DNA of 14,657 bases from a bacterium (GCA_004562175.1 SFRS01000005.1:1-14657), one strand, 5' to 3'; shown: positions 1 to 6,493, counted from the stretch's first letter. The notes: a model not told the origin generated them from the letters alone. Translations and numbers: made by a program.

Positions 1-1
1 G

Positions 2-472
2 CATCAGGCCATGAAGGCTCACGGTGGCAAGACCTGCAAGACCGCTGTGGGCGACCGCTATGTTTTGGAAGAGATGATGAAGCACAATTATTCCATCGGT
101 GGCGAGCAATCCGGCCACATTATTTTCTCCGAGTTTGCCAAGACCGGCGACGGCATTTTGACTGCAGTGCAGCTATTGTGTGCCATGGTGAAAAACAACA
201 AGCCCCTGTCCGAGCTGGGCGCTGTGATGACCAAATATCCGCAAGTGCTGCTGAACGTGCGCGTGAAGGATAAAAATGGCTGGCAGGAAAGAGCCGCTAT
301 CCAAGAGGTTATCAAGAAATATCAGGATGAGCTGGGCGATAATGGCCAGATTTTGGTACGCGCCAGCGGCACCGAGCCCTTGATTCGCATCATGGCTGAG
401 GGCCCGAACCAGGAGCGTCTTGAGCAGATTGCAAGCTTAATAGGCGATGTAGTAGTTAGTGAGCTGGCATAA
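2..472 (+). CDS. glmM: Phosphoglucosamine mutase, C-terminal part (5' end outside window)
   Basis: GlmM interconverts glucosamine-6-phosphate and glucosamine-1-phosphate in the cytoplasm, the step after GlmS on the way to UDP-GlcNAc and peptidoglycan. The reading frame is open to the left edge (first whole codon at 2), so about 156 C-terminal residues are present; the ATG at 11 is internal. The sugar-binding loop GGEQSGHII and the C-terminal phosphate-binding loop RASGTEPLIRIMAEG are both visible and typical of the alpha-D-phosphohexomutase family; their spacing fits GlmM rather than ManB/Pgm. The catalytic serine lies outside the window. The gene ends with TAA and is followed by glmS in the same direction, a common Bacillota order. 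I see no clear terminator between them, so some read-through into the glmS leader is possible. Confidence 0.95.
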   Translation, partial: HQAMKAHGGKTCKTAVGDRYVLEEMMKHNYSIGGEQSGHIIFSEFAKTGDGILTAVQLLCAMVKNNKPLSELGAVMTKYPQVLLNVRVKDKNGWQERAAIQEVIKKYQDELGDNGQILVRASGTEPLIRIMAEGPNQERLEQIASLIGDVVVSELA

Positions 473-519
473 CGCTATCTCGTGTGTCATAGTATTGATG
501 TTTGTCACCATTTATTTAC

Positions 520-548
520 TTGTCTTTTTGCTCGTAATACTGTAAAAT
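520..548 (+). promoter_or_regulatory. Candidate sigma-A promoter for glmS
   Basis: TTGTCT (520-525) and TAAAAT (543-548) are separated by exactly 17 bases, and the expected start of transcription (about 555) lies roughly 80 bases upstream of the ribozyme cleavage site. The region is AT-rich. Each hexamer has mismatches, so this is a reasonable but unproven call. Confidence 0.5.
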
Positions 549-566
549 ATAGATAGTCACGAAGAT

Positions 567-596
567 GTGCCGCGTGGGGTTGCGCCTGCGCGGCAT
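567..596 (+). other. Hairpin in the glmS leader, upstream of the ribozyme
   Basis: GTGCCGCG (567-574) pairs with CGCGGCAT (589-596), and the stem continues inward through two G-T wobbles and GG/CC to a six-base loop, giving about 12 base pairs. No T-run follows, so it is not a standard terminator. It lies in the 5' fragment that the ribozyme would release on cleavage. Confidence 0.55.
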
Positions 597-633
597 AATT
601 GTATGTCATAAAATATATGGCTGATAAGTGGCA

Positions 634-767
634 GAGCGCAAGTACCGCAAAGAAATTTGCGGCAGACGAGGAATGAGGTTATCGATTAGTCAGCGGATGC
701 CTCACGGCCGGCTGTGGGCCGCAAGCCGAAAACAAAGCCCATTGGTAACAGTGGAGGGAAAGCTTCG
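634..767 (+). ncRNA. glmS ribozyme (glucosamine-6-phosphate-activated self-cleaving RNA)
   Basis: This leader RNA cleaves itself when glucosamine-6-phosphate binds as cofactor, destabilising the glmS message and giving feedback control of amino-sugar synthesis. The core matches the family: the cleavage site is predicted between A635 and G636 at A|GCGC. A perfect seven-pair P1 hairpin follows (CCGCAAA 645-651, GAAA loop, TTTGCGG 656-662). Next come the invariant ACGAGG (666-671), GAGGTTATCGA, and CGGATGCCTC. A CGGC/GCCG P3-type stem and a P4 stem CCATTG/CAGTGG closed by GTAA (739-754) complete it, followed by AGGGAAAG. It sits about 40 bases before the glmS ribosome binding site, the normal position. 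The 3' boundary is approximate. Confidence 0.93.
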
Positions 768-805
768 GTAGCAGAATAGCAAATACAATTTAGGAGGATA
801 CTAAT

Positions 806-2635
806 ATGTGTGGTATCGTTGGTTACATTGGCAGTAATCAGGCTGCTCCCTTTTTGCTGGACGGAATGAGCAAGCTGGAGTACCGTGGCTATGACTCTGC
901 CGGTATTGCTGTGATGGAAAAGGGCGCTATCCGTGTGGACAAATGCGTGGGTCGTCTGGATGCATTGCGTGAAAAATTAGTGGGCAATATGCCTGTGGGC
1001 ACCATGGGTATCGGTCATACCCGTTGGGCAACCCATGGCCGTCCGTCAGACCGCAACGCTCATCCCCATATGGATGGCAGTGGCAAATTCGTGGTAGTGC
1101 ACAATGGCATTATCGAAAATTATCTGTCCCTGAAGGAAGAATTGATCACCAAGGGGCATGTATTCCTGTCTGAAACCGACAGTGAGGTTGTGGCTCATCT
1201 GTTGGAGGACCAATATGATGGTGATTTTGAAGAGACAGTCAAGAAGGTTTTGAAGCTCATCAAGGGCTCCTACAGCCTGGTATTTATGTGCCAATATGAG
1301 CCTGACAAGATTATTTGCACCAAGAAGGATAACCCGCTGGTTATTGGCTTGGGTGAGGGCGAGAATTTTATCGCTTCCGATATCCCTGCGATTATTAATC
1401 ACACCCGTCGCACCTTTATTATGAGCGACGGCGAGATTGCCACTGTTACCGCAGAGGGTGTGTGGGTACAGGATATCAATGGTACTCCCATTAGCAAAAA
1501 GGTGTTCGAGGTTAACTGGAACGCTGAGGCTGCAGAAAAGGGAGGCTTTGAGCATTTCATGCTGAAGGAAATTTATGAACAGCCCAAGGCTATGCGCGAC
1601 ACCATGACCGGTCGTCTGAATGCAGAAGCCAAGAGCATCAGCTTCCCCGAGCTGAACTGGACGCCGGAGGAAATGGGCGACATTAACAAGATTTTCATCG
1701 TGGCCTGCGGCACTGCTTATCATGCAGGCATAGTGGGCAAATATTATTTAGAGCAGCTGGCTCGCGTTCCCGTGGAGGTGGATATTGCCAGCGAGTTCCG
1801 TTATCGCGATCCCTTGGTTGATGGCAACAGCCTGACCATTGTGATCAGCCAAAGCGGTGAAACCTCCGATACCTTGGCTGCTTTGCGCGAGGCTAAGCGT
1901 CTGGGCTCCCGCACCTTGGCCGTGACCAATGTGGTGGGCAGCTCTATTGCCCGCGATGCGGACCAGGTTGTTTATACCTATGCGGGCCCCGAAATCGCCG
2001 TTGCTTCCACCAAGGCATATACCACCCAGCTGTTGGCCATGCTGATGCTGGCTATTTACATTGGTCGTTTGCGCGGCACCTTGGCTGAGGACAAGGCTGA
2101 GGCTTTGGCAGCAGGCTTGACCTCCATCCCCGAGCAGATTCACAAGATGCTGGAGGATGTGGACCAAATCAAGGTGTTTGCTCGCGAGTATGGCTCTAGC
2201 GAGGATGCTTTCTTCTTGGGACGCAGCTTGGATTATGCTGTAGCCTTGGAGGGTGCGCTGAAGCTGAAGGAGATTTCTTATATTCACGCTGAGGCTTATG
2301 CAGCAGGCGAGCTGAAGCACGGCACCTTGGCTTTGATTGTGTCCGGTGTGCCGGTGATTGTTTTGGCAACGCAAATGGATGTGTATGACAAGACTGTCAG
2401 CAATTTGCAGGAGGTTAAGGCTCGCGAGGCAGTGGTTATTGCCATTGGCTTTGAGGGGGACACTTCCTTGGCGAAGTATGCGGACCATGTGATTTATATT
2501 CCGAAGACGGACAAGTATTTGGCACCGCTTTTGGCAGTGCTGCCGCTGCAACTTCTGGCATACTACGCTGCGTTGACCCGTGGCTGTGATGTGGATAAGC
2601 CGCGTAATTTGGCCAAATCTGTAACAGTTGAGTAA
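806..2635 (+). CDS. glmS: Glutamine--fructose-6-phosphate aminotransferase (isomerizing)
   Basis: GlmS makes glucosamine-6-phosphate from fructose-6-phosphate and glutamine, the committed step of hexosamine synthesis. The 609-residue product has the normal family length. It begins MCGIVGYIG, so Cys2 becomes the N-terminal nucleophile of the class II glutamine amidotransferase domain; TRWATHG and NGIIENY are the usual amidotransferase motifs. Two SIS sugar-isomerase domains follow, with CGTAYHAG and SQSGETSDTLAALREAK in the first. The conserved C-terminal tail KPRNLAKSVTVE is intact. The ATG at 806 is preceded by AGGAGG (792-797) at a good distance. Expression is expected to be controlled by the glmS ribozyme in its leader. 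Transcription probably continues through repeat R1 to the terminator at 2867-2900. Confidence 0.98.
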   Translation: MCGIVGYIGSNQAAPFLLDGMSKLEYRGYDSAGIAVMEKGAIRVDKCVGRLDALREKLVGNMPVGTMGIGHTRWATHGRPSDRNAHPHMDGSGKFVVVHNGIIENYLSLKEELITKGHVFLSETDSEVVAHLLEDQYDGDFEETVKKVLKLIKGSYSLVFMCQYEPDKIICTKKDNPLVIGLGEGENFIASDIPAIINHTRRTFIMSDGEIATVTAEGVWVQDINGTPISKKVFEVNWNAEAAEKGGFEHFMLKEIYEQPKAMRDTMTGRLNAEAKSISFPELNWTPEEMGDINKIFIVACGTAYHAGIVGKYYLEQLARVPVEVDIASEFRYRDPLVDGNSLTIVISQSGETSDTLAALREAKRLGSRTLAVTNVVGSSIARDADQVVYTYAGPEIAVASTKAYTTQLLAMLMLAIYIGRLRGTLAEDKAEALAAGLTSIPEQIHKMLEDVDQIKVFAREYGSSEDAFFLGRSLDYAVALEGALKLKEISYIHAEAYAAGELKHGTLALIVSGVPVIVLATQMDVYDKTVSNLQEVKAREAVVIAIGFEGDTSLAKYADHVIYIPKTDKYLAPLLAVLPLQLLAYYAALTRGCDVDKPRNLAKSVTVE

Positions 2636-2660
2636 GTTTAAAAGAAAACCTTTTCGATAC

Positions 2661-2840
2661 GTAATTATGAATATTATGAAGCGAATAGGAATTTTAGCAC
2701 ATGAGTGGTTGGTACAATAGAAGCAAGGTTTCGAAAACCAAAATTCTTCTGCGAACAGATTGGACACCGCAGCTTCGTGATTGTACCCCACGAAATGGGC
2801 GTTAAGAAATTCCTCTGAACGGAATAATATTTATAATTAC
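2661..2840 (+). repeat. 180-bp palindromic element R1 (structured RNA or MITE-like)
   Basis: This element has imperfect terminal inverted repeats: the 17 bases at 2661-2677 pair with 2824-2840 with one G-T wobble, and TTCGAT (2653-2658) and ATCGAA (2841-2846) extend the pairing outside. Nested stems follow: AGGAATTT/AAATTCCT (2687-2694 with 2807-2814), GTGG/CCAC (2705-2708 with 2788-2791), GGTACAAT/ATTGTACC (2711-2718 with 2780-2787) and GAAGC/GCTTC (2720-2724 with 2772-2776). A second, inverted copy of the same length (R2) lies at 3676-3855. No reading frame is credible and no target-site duplication is evident. The element falls between the glmS stop codon and the terminator, so it is probably transcribed in the glmS 3' untranslated region. 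Confidence 0.8.
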
Positions 2841-2866
2841 ATCGAATAACAAAATAAACATTTTAT

Positions 2867-2900
2867 AACCGCTTTAGTAGCAGTACTAGAGCGGTTTTTT
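2867..2900 (+). terminator. Rho-independent terminator of the glmS transcript
   Basis: A 12-base arm, AACCGCTTTAGT (2867-2878), pairs with ACTAGAGCGGTT (2885-2896) through one wobble, with a six-base loop and a run of six T (2895-2900). Confidence 0.88.
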
Positions 2901-2901
2901 G

Positions 2902-2910
2902 TGTTATAAT
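2902..2910 (+). promoter_or_regulatory. Extended -10 promoter of the hydrolase gene
   Basis: TG (2902-2903), one base, then the consensus TATAAT (2905-2910) form an extended -10 element. No good -35 hexamer is present at the right distance, because that position falls inside the preceding terminator hairpin. Transcription would begin near 2917, giving a leader of about 18 bases before the ATG at 2935. Confidence 0.65.
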
Positions 2911-2934
2911 GTTATTATAGCGAGGTGTGACTTG

Positions 2935-3660
2935 ATGCAAGATTTTATCTTTGAAGGGCCCTTGGGGCCTATAGAGTGTTTAGTTGAGCCTAATCGAGGC
3001 AAGCGCAATGCGGTGCTGGTGATGGCTCATGGCTTTCGCGGTAGCCGCGAAAGCGGCGGCAGAGCTGCGGGGATTGCTTATCAATGCGCGGCCCACTCAA
3101 GTGTGGTGCGCTTCAATTTTACAGGCACGCGGATTTTGTCCTTGCAGGTGGCGGAGCTGCGCGCTGTCATTGCAGCAGTGCGGGAGCGTCAGCCCGGGTG
3201 CGAGGTGTATTTATTAGGGCGTAGCTTGGGCGGAGCGGCATCCATTGTGACTGCTAGCCAAGAGCCGGAGCTGAAGCGTTTGATTTTGTGGGCGACGCCC
3301 AATAATTTGCGCGAGACCTTCCGTCATGTGATGACGGATGAGTATTATGAGCGTCTGGACGCAGGGGAAGCGCTGGAGTTTGATGATGAGCGTGGGCATT
3401 GTGTGTTGACGCCTGATTTTTTGACGGATTTTGACAAGTATGATTTGGCGGGGATTTTGCGAAGCTGGCGTGGATGCCCGGTGCTGCTTTTGCACTGCAA
3501 GGGGGATGACACTGTTTTGGTGGAGCAGGCCTTGCGGAATAAGGGGTTGTTAGGCGAGAAGGCGCAGCTGCGGTTGTGGGATGGGGGAGACCATTCCTTT
3601 ACGGAGTATAGTGAAGAGGCCGGGGCTGTGATAGCGGATTGGATTGCTACACAGGATTGA
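2935..3660 (+). CDS. Alpha/beta hydrolase (serine hydrolase, substrate unknown)
   Basis: This is a 241-residue cytoplasmic alpha/beta-hydrolase fold protein. It shows an oxyanion-hole motif MAHGFRGS (from residue 30), the nucleophile elbow GRSLGG with Ser97, an acid in HCKGDD (Asp191 or Asp192) and His220 in GGDHSF, so the catalytic triad is complete. Family members include esterases, dienelactone-hydrolase-like enzymes and S9-type peptidases; the sequence does not reveal the substrate. The ATG at 2935 is chosen because GAGGTG (2922-2927) sits seven bases before it. An in-frame TTG at 2899 lies upstream of the TATAAT promoter and would not be transcribed from it. The gene is isolated between two inverted 180-bp repeats and has its own promoter, so it is probably monocistronic. 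Confidence 0.85.
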   Translation: MQDFIFEGPLGPIECLVEPNRGKRNAVLVMAHGFRGSRESGGRAAGIAYQCAAHSSVVRFNFTGTRILSLQVAELRAVIAAVRERQPGCEVYLLGRSLGGAASIVTASQEPELKRLILWATPNNLRETFRHVMTDEYYERLDAGEALEFDDERGHCVLTPDFLTDFDKYDLAGILRSWRGCPVLLLHCKGDDTVLVEQALRNKGLLGEKAQLRLWDGGDHSFTEYSEEAGAVIADWIATQD

Positions 3661-3675
3661 GTTATAAGCAAAAGT

Positions 3676-3855
3676 GTAATAATAGTATTGCTCCGTTCGC
3701 AAGGAATTTCTTAACGATTATTTCGTGGGGTATAACCAAGACTCTGCGGGGTACTATTTGCGTGAAGTGAGCTTTAGTGTATCCAACCCTTGAGTCGGTT
3801 ATACCAGCCACTCATAATCTAAAATTCCTAGCTCGCTCCACAATACTATTATTAC
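3676..3855 (-). repeat. 180-bp palindromic element R2, inverted copy of R1
   Basis: A perfect 15-bp terminal inverted repeat (3676-3690 with 3841-3855) bounds an element of exactly the same length as R1 but on the opposite strand. Read on the minus strand it aligns to R1 almost without gaps, identical at about 115 of 180 positions by hand count. Inner stems are AGGAATTT/AAATTCCT (3702-3709 with 3822-3829), GTGG/CCAC (3725-3728 with 3808-3811), GGTATAACC/GGTTATACC (3729-3737 with 3797-3805) and GACTC/GAGTC (3740-3744 with 3792-3796). Several pairs differ from R1 on both arms at once, so pairing is kept while sequence changes. It lies between the hydrolase and the cyclophilin gene. Confidence 0.8.
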
Positions 3856-3990
3856 GACTTTGGGAGTATCTTGCTTTACAATGTTGTTATTACGACTTTG
3901 GGAGTATCTTGCTTTACAATGTTGTTATTACGGCTTTGGGAGCACTTTGCTCTACAATGTTGTTGTTTTTACTTTGACAGTACAATATAG
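3840..3990. repeat. 38-bp tandem repeat, about four units
   Basis: Units begin at 3840, 3878, 3916 and 3954. The first two are nearly identical (they differ only near ACAATACTA versus ACAATGTTG), the third has a handful of changes, and the fourth is degenerate and about 37 bases long. The shared core contains ATTACGACTTTGGGAG and CTTGCTTTACAAT. The first unit overlaps the terminal inverted repeat of R2. The period is not a multiple of three, so open frames across it are not genes. The fourth unit holds TTGACA (3974-3979) and TACAAT (3981-3986), but neither has a properly spaced partner, so no promoter is called. Confidence 0.85.
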
Positions 3991-4018
3991 TTTTTTAGTT
4001 ATTTGGAGGCTACAAGTT

Positions 4019-4576
4019 ATGAAGAGAATTTTATTGCTTTGTATGTTACTCTTGTGCATGGTGGGGTTGACTGCCTGTGGGCAGGAGAAGGAACAGGCCG
4101 TGAAGGCGGAGCCGGCCACTGCGGTTTTTCAGACGAATATGGGTGATTTTGAGGTGAAGCTGGCTACTGATTATGCGCCGAAGACCAGCGAGAATTTTAT
4201 TAAGCTGGCGAAGCAGGGCTTTTATGATGGCTTGACTTTCCACCGCGTGATTGATAATTTTATGATTCAGGGTGGTTGTCCCGTTGGCAACGGCACCGGT
4301 GGTCCGGGCTACAAGATTAAGGATGAGTTTTCCAGCAAGCTTTTGCATGACGGTCCGGGCGTGATTTCTATGGCTAATTCCGGTCCCAATTCCGGTGGCA
4401 GCCAGTTCTTTATCACTCTGCGTGAATGCAGCTGGCTCAATGGCAAGCATGCCGTGTTTGGCAAGGTGACCAAGGGCATGGAAGTAGTGTACAAGATTGG
4501 TAAGGTGAAGACTGGTCCCATGGATAAGCCGGTGAAGCCGGTAGTGATTAAGAAGATTACCATTGAAAAGAGATAG
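4019..4576 (+). CDS. Cyclophilin-type peptidyl-prolyl cis-trans isomerase, lipoprotein
   Basis: The 185-residue product should catalyse proline isomerisation during folding of exported proteins at the outer face of the membrane. Its N-terminus is a lipoprotein signal: a basic KR, a hydrophobic stretch, and the lipobox LTAC with Cys20 as the predicted lipidation site. A charged linker leads to a cyclophilin domain (about 34-185) with [13 protein letters not shown] (Arg76 aligns with the catalytic arginine of human cyclophilin A), GGSQFFITL and [11 protein letters not shown]. The ATG at 4019 is chosen because TGGAGG (4004-4009) precedes it and it gives a clean signal peptide; longer in-frame starts run into the 38-bp repeats. 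It ends 17 bases before phoH and is probably the first gene of the operon. A promoter was not clearly found. Confidence 0.92.
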   Translation: MKRILLLCMLLLCMVGLTACGQEKEQAVKAEPATAVFQTNMGDFEVKLATDYAPKTSENFIKLAKQGFYDGLTFHRVIDNFMIQGGCPVGNGTGGPGYKIKDEFSSKLLHDGPGVISMANSGPNSGGSQFFITLRECSWLNGKHAVFGKVTKGMEVVYKIGKVKTGPMDKPVKPVVIKKITIEKR

Positions 4577-4593
4577 ATGTAGGAGGAACAAAT

Positions 4594-5565
4594 TTGGCTA
4601 CTAACGTTGAATTACAGACGTTTGACCAACAGGAAATGGTGGGCATCTGTGGGCGCAATGATGAGTTTTTGCGTATCATACGCGGTGCCTTTGACTGCAC
4701 TATTGTGGCCCGTGGCAACAGCATTACTGTCAATGGCCCGGAGGAGCAGTGTCAGCAGCTGCAGCTTTTGTTGCAGGAGCTGTTGTTTTTGTATCGTCAA
4801 GGCTTGCCTCTGACCACTCATGATGTGCGCTACAGCATTTTCATGGTGAGGGAGGGCAAGCTGGAAAGTCTGCACCGCATGTATGCGGATACGATTATTG
4901 TCAATAACCGCGGTCGTCAGGTGAAGGCCAAGACCTTGGGCCAATGGCAATATGTGGAGACCATTCGCAAGAACTTTATCACCTTGGGCATTGGTCCTGC
5001 GGGCACGGGCAAGACTTATTTGGCAGTGGCCCTGGCGGTGGCTGCTCTGAAGAAGAAAGAGGTGGAGCGCATCATCCTCACCAGACCCGCAGTGGAGGCG
5101 GGGGAGAAGCTGGGCTTTTTGCCGGGCGATATGCAGGACAAGGTGGACCCTTATTTGCGTCCTTTGTACGATGGCTTGTATGATATGCTGGGGGCGGAAA
5201 CCTTCCAAAAATATCTCACCAAGGGCACTATTGAGGTGGCTCCCTTGGCTTACATGCGTGGACGTACCTTAAATGACGCCTTCATTATTTTGGACGAAGC
5301 TCAAAACACTACGCCGGAGCAGATGAAGATGTTTTTGACCCGCTTTGGCTTTGGCAGTAAGATGGTGATTACAGGTGATATAACCCAAATCGACTTGCCC
5401 GGTGGCAAGATGAGTGGCCTGAAGGATGCGGCTAAGATTTTGGGCAATGTGCCGGGCATTGGTGTGATTAAATTCAATCAGCACGATGTAGTGCGTCACG
5501 AAATCGTGGGCAGCATTATTAAGGCCTACGAAGCATTTGAAAAGGGAAAGAATCATGATAATTAA
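4594..5565 (+). CDS. phoH: PhoH family ATPase
   Basis: PhoH/YbeZ proteins are cytoplasmic P-loop ATPases linked to RNA metabolism and usually encoded beside ybeY, as here. The 323-residue product has an N-terminal KH-like region (about 10-65). The PhoH ATPase core follows, with Walker A GPAGTGKT (134-141) and Walker B IILDEAQ (231-237), then the family motifs GFGSKMVITGD and TQIDLP. Length is normal for the family. The start is TTG at 4594, seven bases after a perfect AGGAGG (4581-4586); no ATG is better placed. Its stop codon overlaps the ybeY start by 11 bases, suggesting translational coupling. The exact biochemical role of PhoH is not settled in any organism I know of. Confidence 0.93.
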   Translation: MATNVELQTFDQQEMVGICGRNDEFLRIIRGAFDCTIVARGNSITVNGPEEQCQQLQLLLQELLFLYRQGLPLTTHDVRYSIFMVREGKLESLHRMYADTIIVNNRGRQVKAKTLGQWQYVETIRKNFITLGIGPAGTGKTYLAVALAVAALKKKEVERIILTRPAVEAGEKLGFLPGDMQDKVDPYLRPLYDGLYDMLGAETFQKYLTKGTIEVAPLAYMRGRTLNDAFIILDEAQNTTPEQMKMFLTRFGFGSKMVITGDITQIDLPGGKMSGLKDAAKILGNVPGIGVIKFNQHDVVRHEIVGSIIKAYEAFEKGKNHDN

Positions 5566-6061
5566 TCTCGAAAATGACCAAACTAAAATAGAACTTGCCG
5601 ACGCCGTCCTGGAGCGCTTGCAGCAGGGCTTGCAGGCGGTGGCACGCCTCAATGATTTGGAGGAGGACGCCGAGGTGGACGTAACCATCGTGGATGATGA
5701 AGAAATCCACCAACTGAATCGCGACTATCGCGGTATGGACAAGCCCACGGATGTGCTGAGCTTTGCTCTGGATGAGGAGGCTGAGGACAGCGACGAGCCG
5801 GAGCTGATCGGCGGACCGGAGGAGCATCTTTATGGGGATATTATTATTTCCGCTGAAACTGCGCTGCGTCAGGCCGAGGAATATGGGCATGGCCTAGAGC
5901 GGGAAATGACCTATTTGGCCGTCCATGGTATGTTCCATCTTTTGGGCTATGACCATATGACGGAGGAGGACAAGGCCGAGATGCGTGCCAAGGAAGAGGA
6001 AGCGCTGCGGGCCATCAATTTGTCCGAGGAATATTTTGACCATCCCACCGGTGAACACTAA
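5555..6061 (+). CDS. ybeY: Endoribonuclease YbeY (rRNA maturation factor)
   Basis: YbeY is a zinc-dependent single-strand endoribonuclease needed for maturation of the 16S rRNA 3' end and for ribosome quality control. The 168-residue product has the signature HGMFHLLGYDH, with zinc ligands His124, His128 and His134, and the upstream motifs RGMDKPTDVLSF and GDIIIS. ATG 5555 is preferred, with AAGGGA at 5542-5547 inside the end of phoH; an in-frame TTG at 5537 would add six residues. The stretch at about residues 72-90 is very acidic, a variable insertion also seen in other Bacillota homologues. It overlaps phoH by 11 bases and is followed by cdd after 12 bases. Confidence 0.95.
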   Translation: MIINLENDQTKIELADAVLERLQQGLQAVARLNDLEEDAEVDVTIVDDEEIHQLNRDYRGMDKPTDVLSFALDEEAEDSDEPELIGGPEEHLYGDIIISAETALRQAEEYGHGLEREMTYLAVHGMFHLLGYDHMTEEDKAEMRAKEEEALRAINLSEEYFDHPTGEH

Positions 6062-6073
6062 GGAGGTGCACCC

Positions 6074-6481
6074 ATGCAGGATACTCATTTGGCAGCGTTA
6101 ACCCCGGATTTACAAATGCTGTTCGCAGCAGCTGTGGTAGCAAGGCAGAATTCCTATTCTCCCTACTCTCATTTTGCAGTGGGTGCCGCTGTGCGTACTA
6201 AGCAAGGGAAAATATACGGTGGCTGCAATGTGGAGAATGCCTCCTATGGCCTGTGCTGCTGTGGCGAGCGTAATGCGATTTTTGCTGCTGTGTGTGCTGG
6301 TGAGCGGGAGCTGGAGACCATTTGTGTGGTGGCGGATACGGAAAAGCCTGTGTCTCCCTGCGGTGCCTGCCGTCAGGTGATGAGTGAATTTAAGATTAAG
6401 ACAGTACTGTTGGGCAATTTAGCAGGAGAAATCAAAATCTGCACCTTGGAGGAGCTTTTGCCCTACGGCTTTGATTTATAA
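6074..6481 (+). CDS. cdd: Cytidine deaminase
   Basis: This enzyme deaminates cytidine and deoxycytidine to uridine and deoxyuridine in pyrimidine salvage; the small form acts as a homotetramer. At 135 residues it has the length of the tetrameric bacterial type. The substrate motif CNVENASYGL (51-60), the zinc ligand and general acid/base pair Cys63-Glu65 in CGE, and the zinc ligands Cys96 and Cys99 in PCGACRQV are all present. The usual CAE is CGE here, and three cysteines run together (61-63); both look tolerable. ATG 6074 follows a very strong AAGGAGGTG (6060-6068) that overlaps the ybeY stop codon. It lies between ybeY and era, as in Bacillus subtilis. Confidence 0.95.
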   Translation: MQDTHLAALTPDLQMLFAAAVVARQNSYSPYSHFAVGAAVRTKQGKIYGGCNVENASYGLCCCGERNAIFAAVCAGERELETICVVADTEKPVSPCGACRQVMSEFKIKTVLLGNLAGEIKICTLEELLPYGFDL

Positions 6482-6493
6482 GAGGAGTAATCA

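Noticed and set aside
1046..2791. Two long minus-strand open frames (225 and 347 codons) opposite glmS
   Set aside because: They are exact antisense shadows of glmS and show no recognisable domain, and the second runs into the R1 repeat. The compositional bias of the sense gene explains their length.
2662..3855. Insertion sequence or composite transposon formed by R1 and R2
   Set aside because: No transposase is encoded between or within the elements, and no target-site duplications are visible at either end, so a transposon call is not supported.
3777..3977. 66-codon plus-strand frame between the hydrolase and cyclophilin genes
   Set aside because: It consists of R2 and the 38-bp tandem repeat, whose period is not a multiple of three, and it has no ribosome binding site.
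3840..3990. CRISPR array
   Set aside because: The 38-bp units are directly adjacent with no variable spacers between them and they decay progressively, and no cas genes are present.
3962..4002. Promoter from TTGACA (3974-3979) for the cyclophilin operon
   Set aside because: No acceptable -10 hexamer lies 16-18 bases downstream; the nearby TACAAT (3981-3986) is too close and lacks its own -35.
3860..4018. N-terminal extension of the cyclophilin gene to an upstream start
   Set aside because: The extension translates tandem repeats and would bury the lipoprotein signal peptide; ATG 4019 has its own ribosome binding site.
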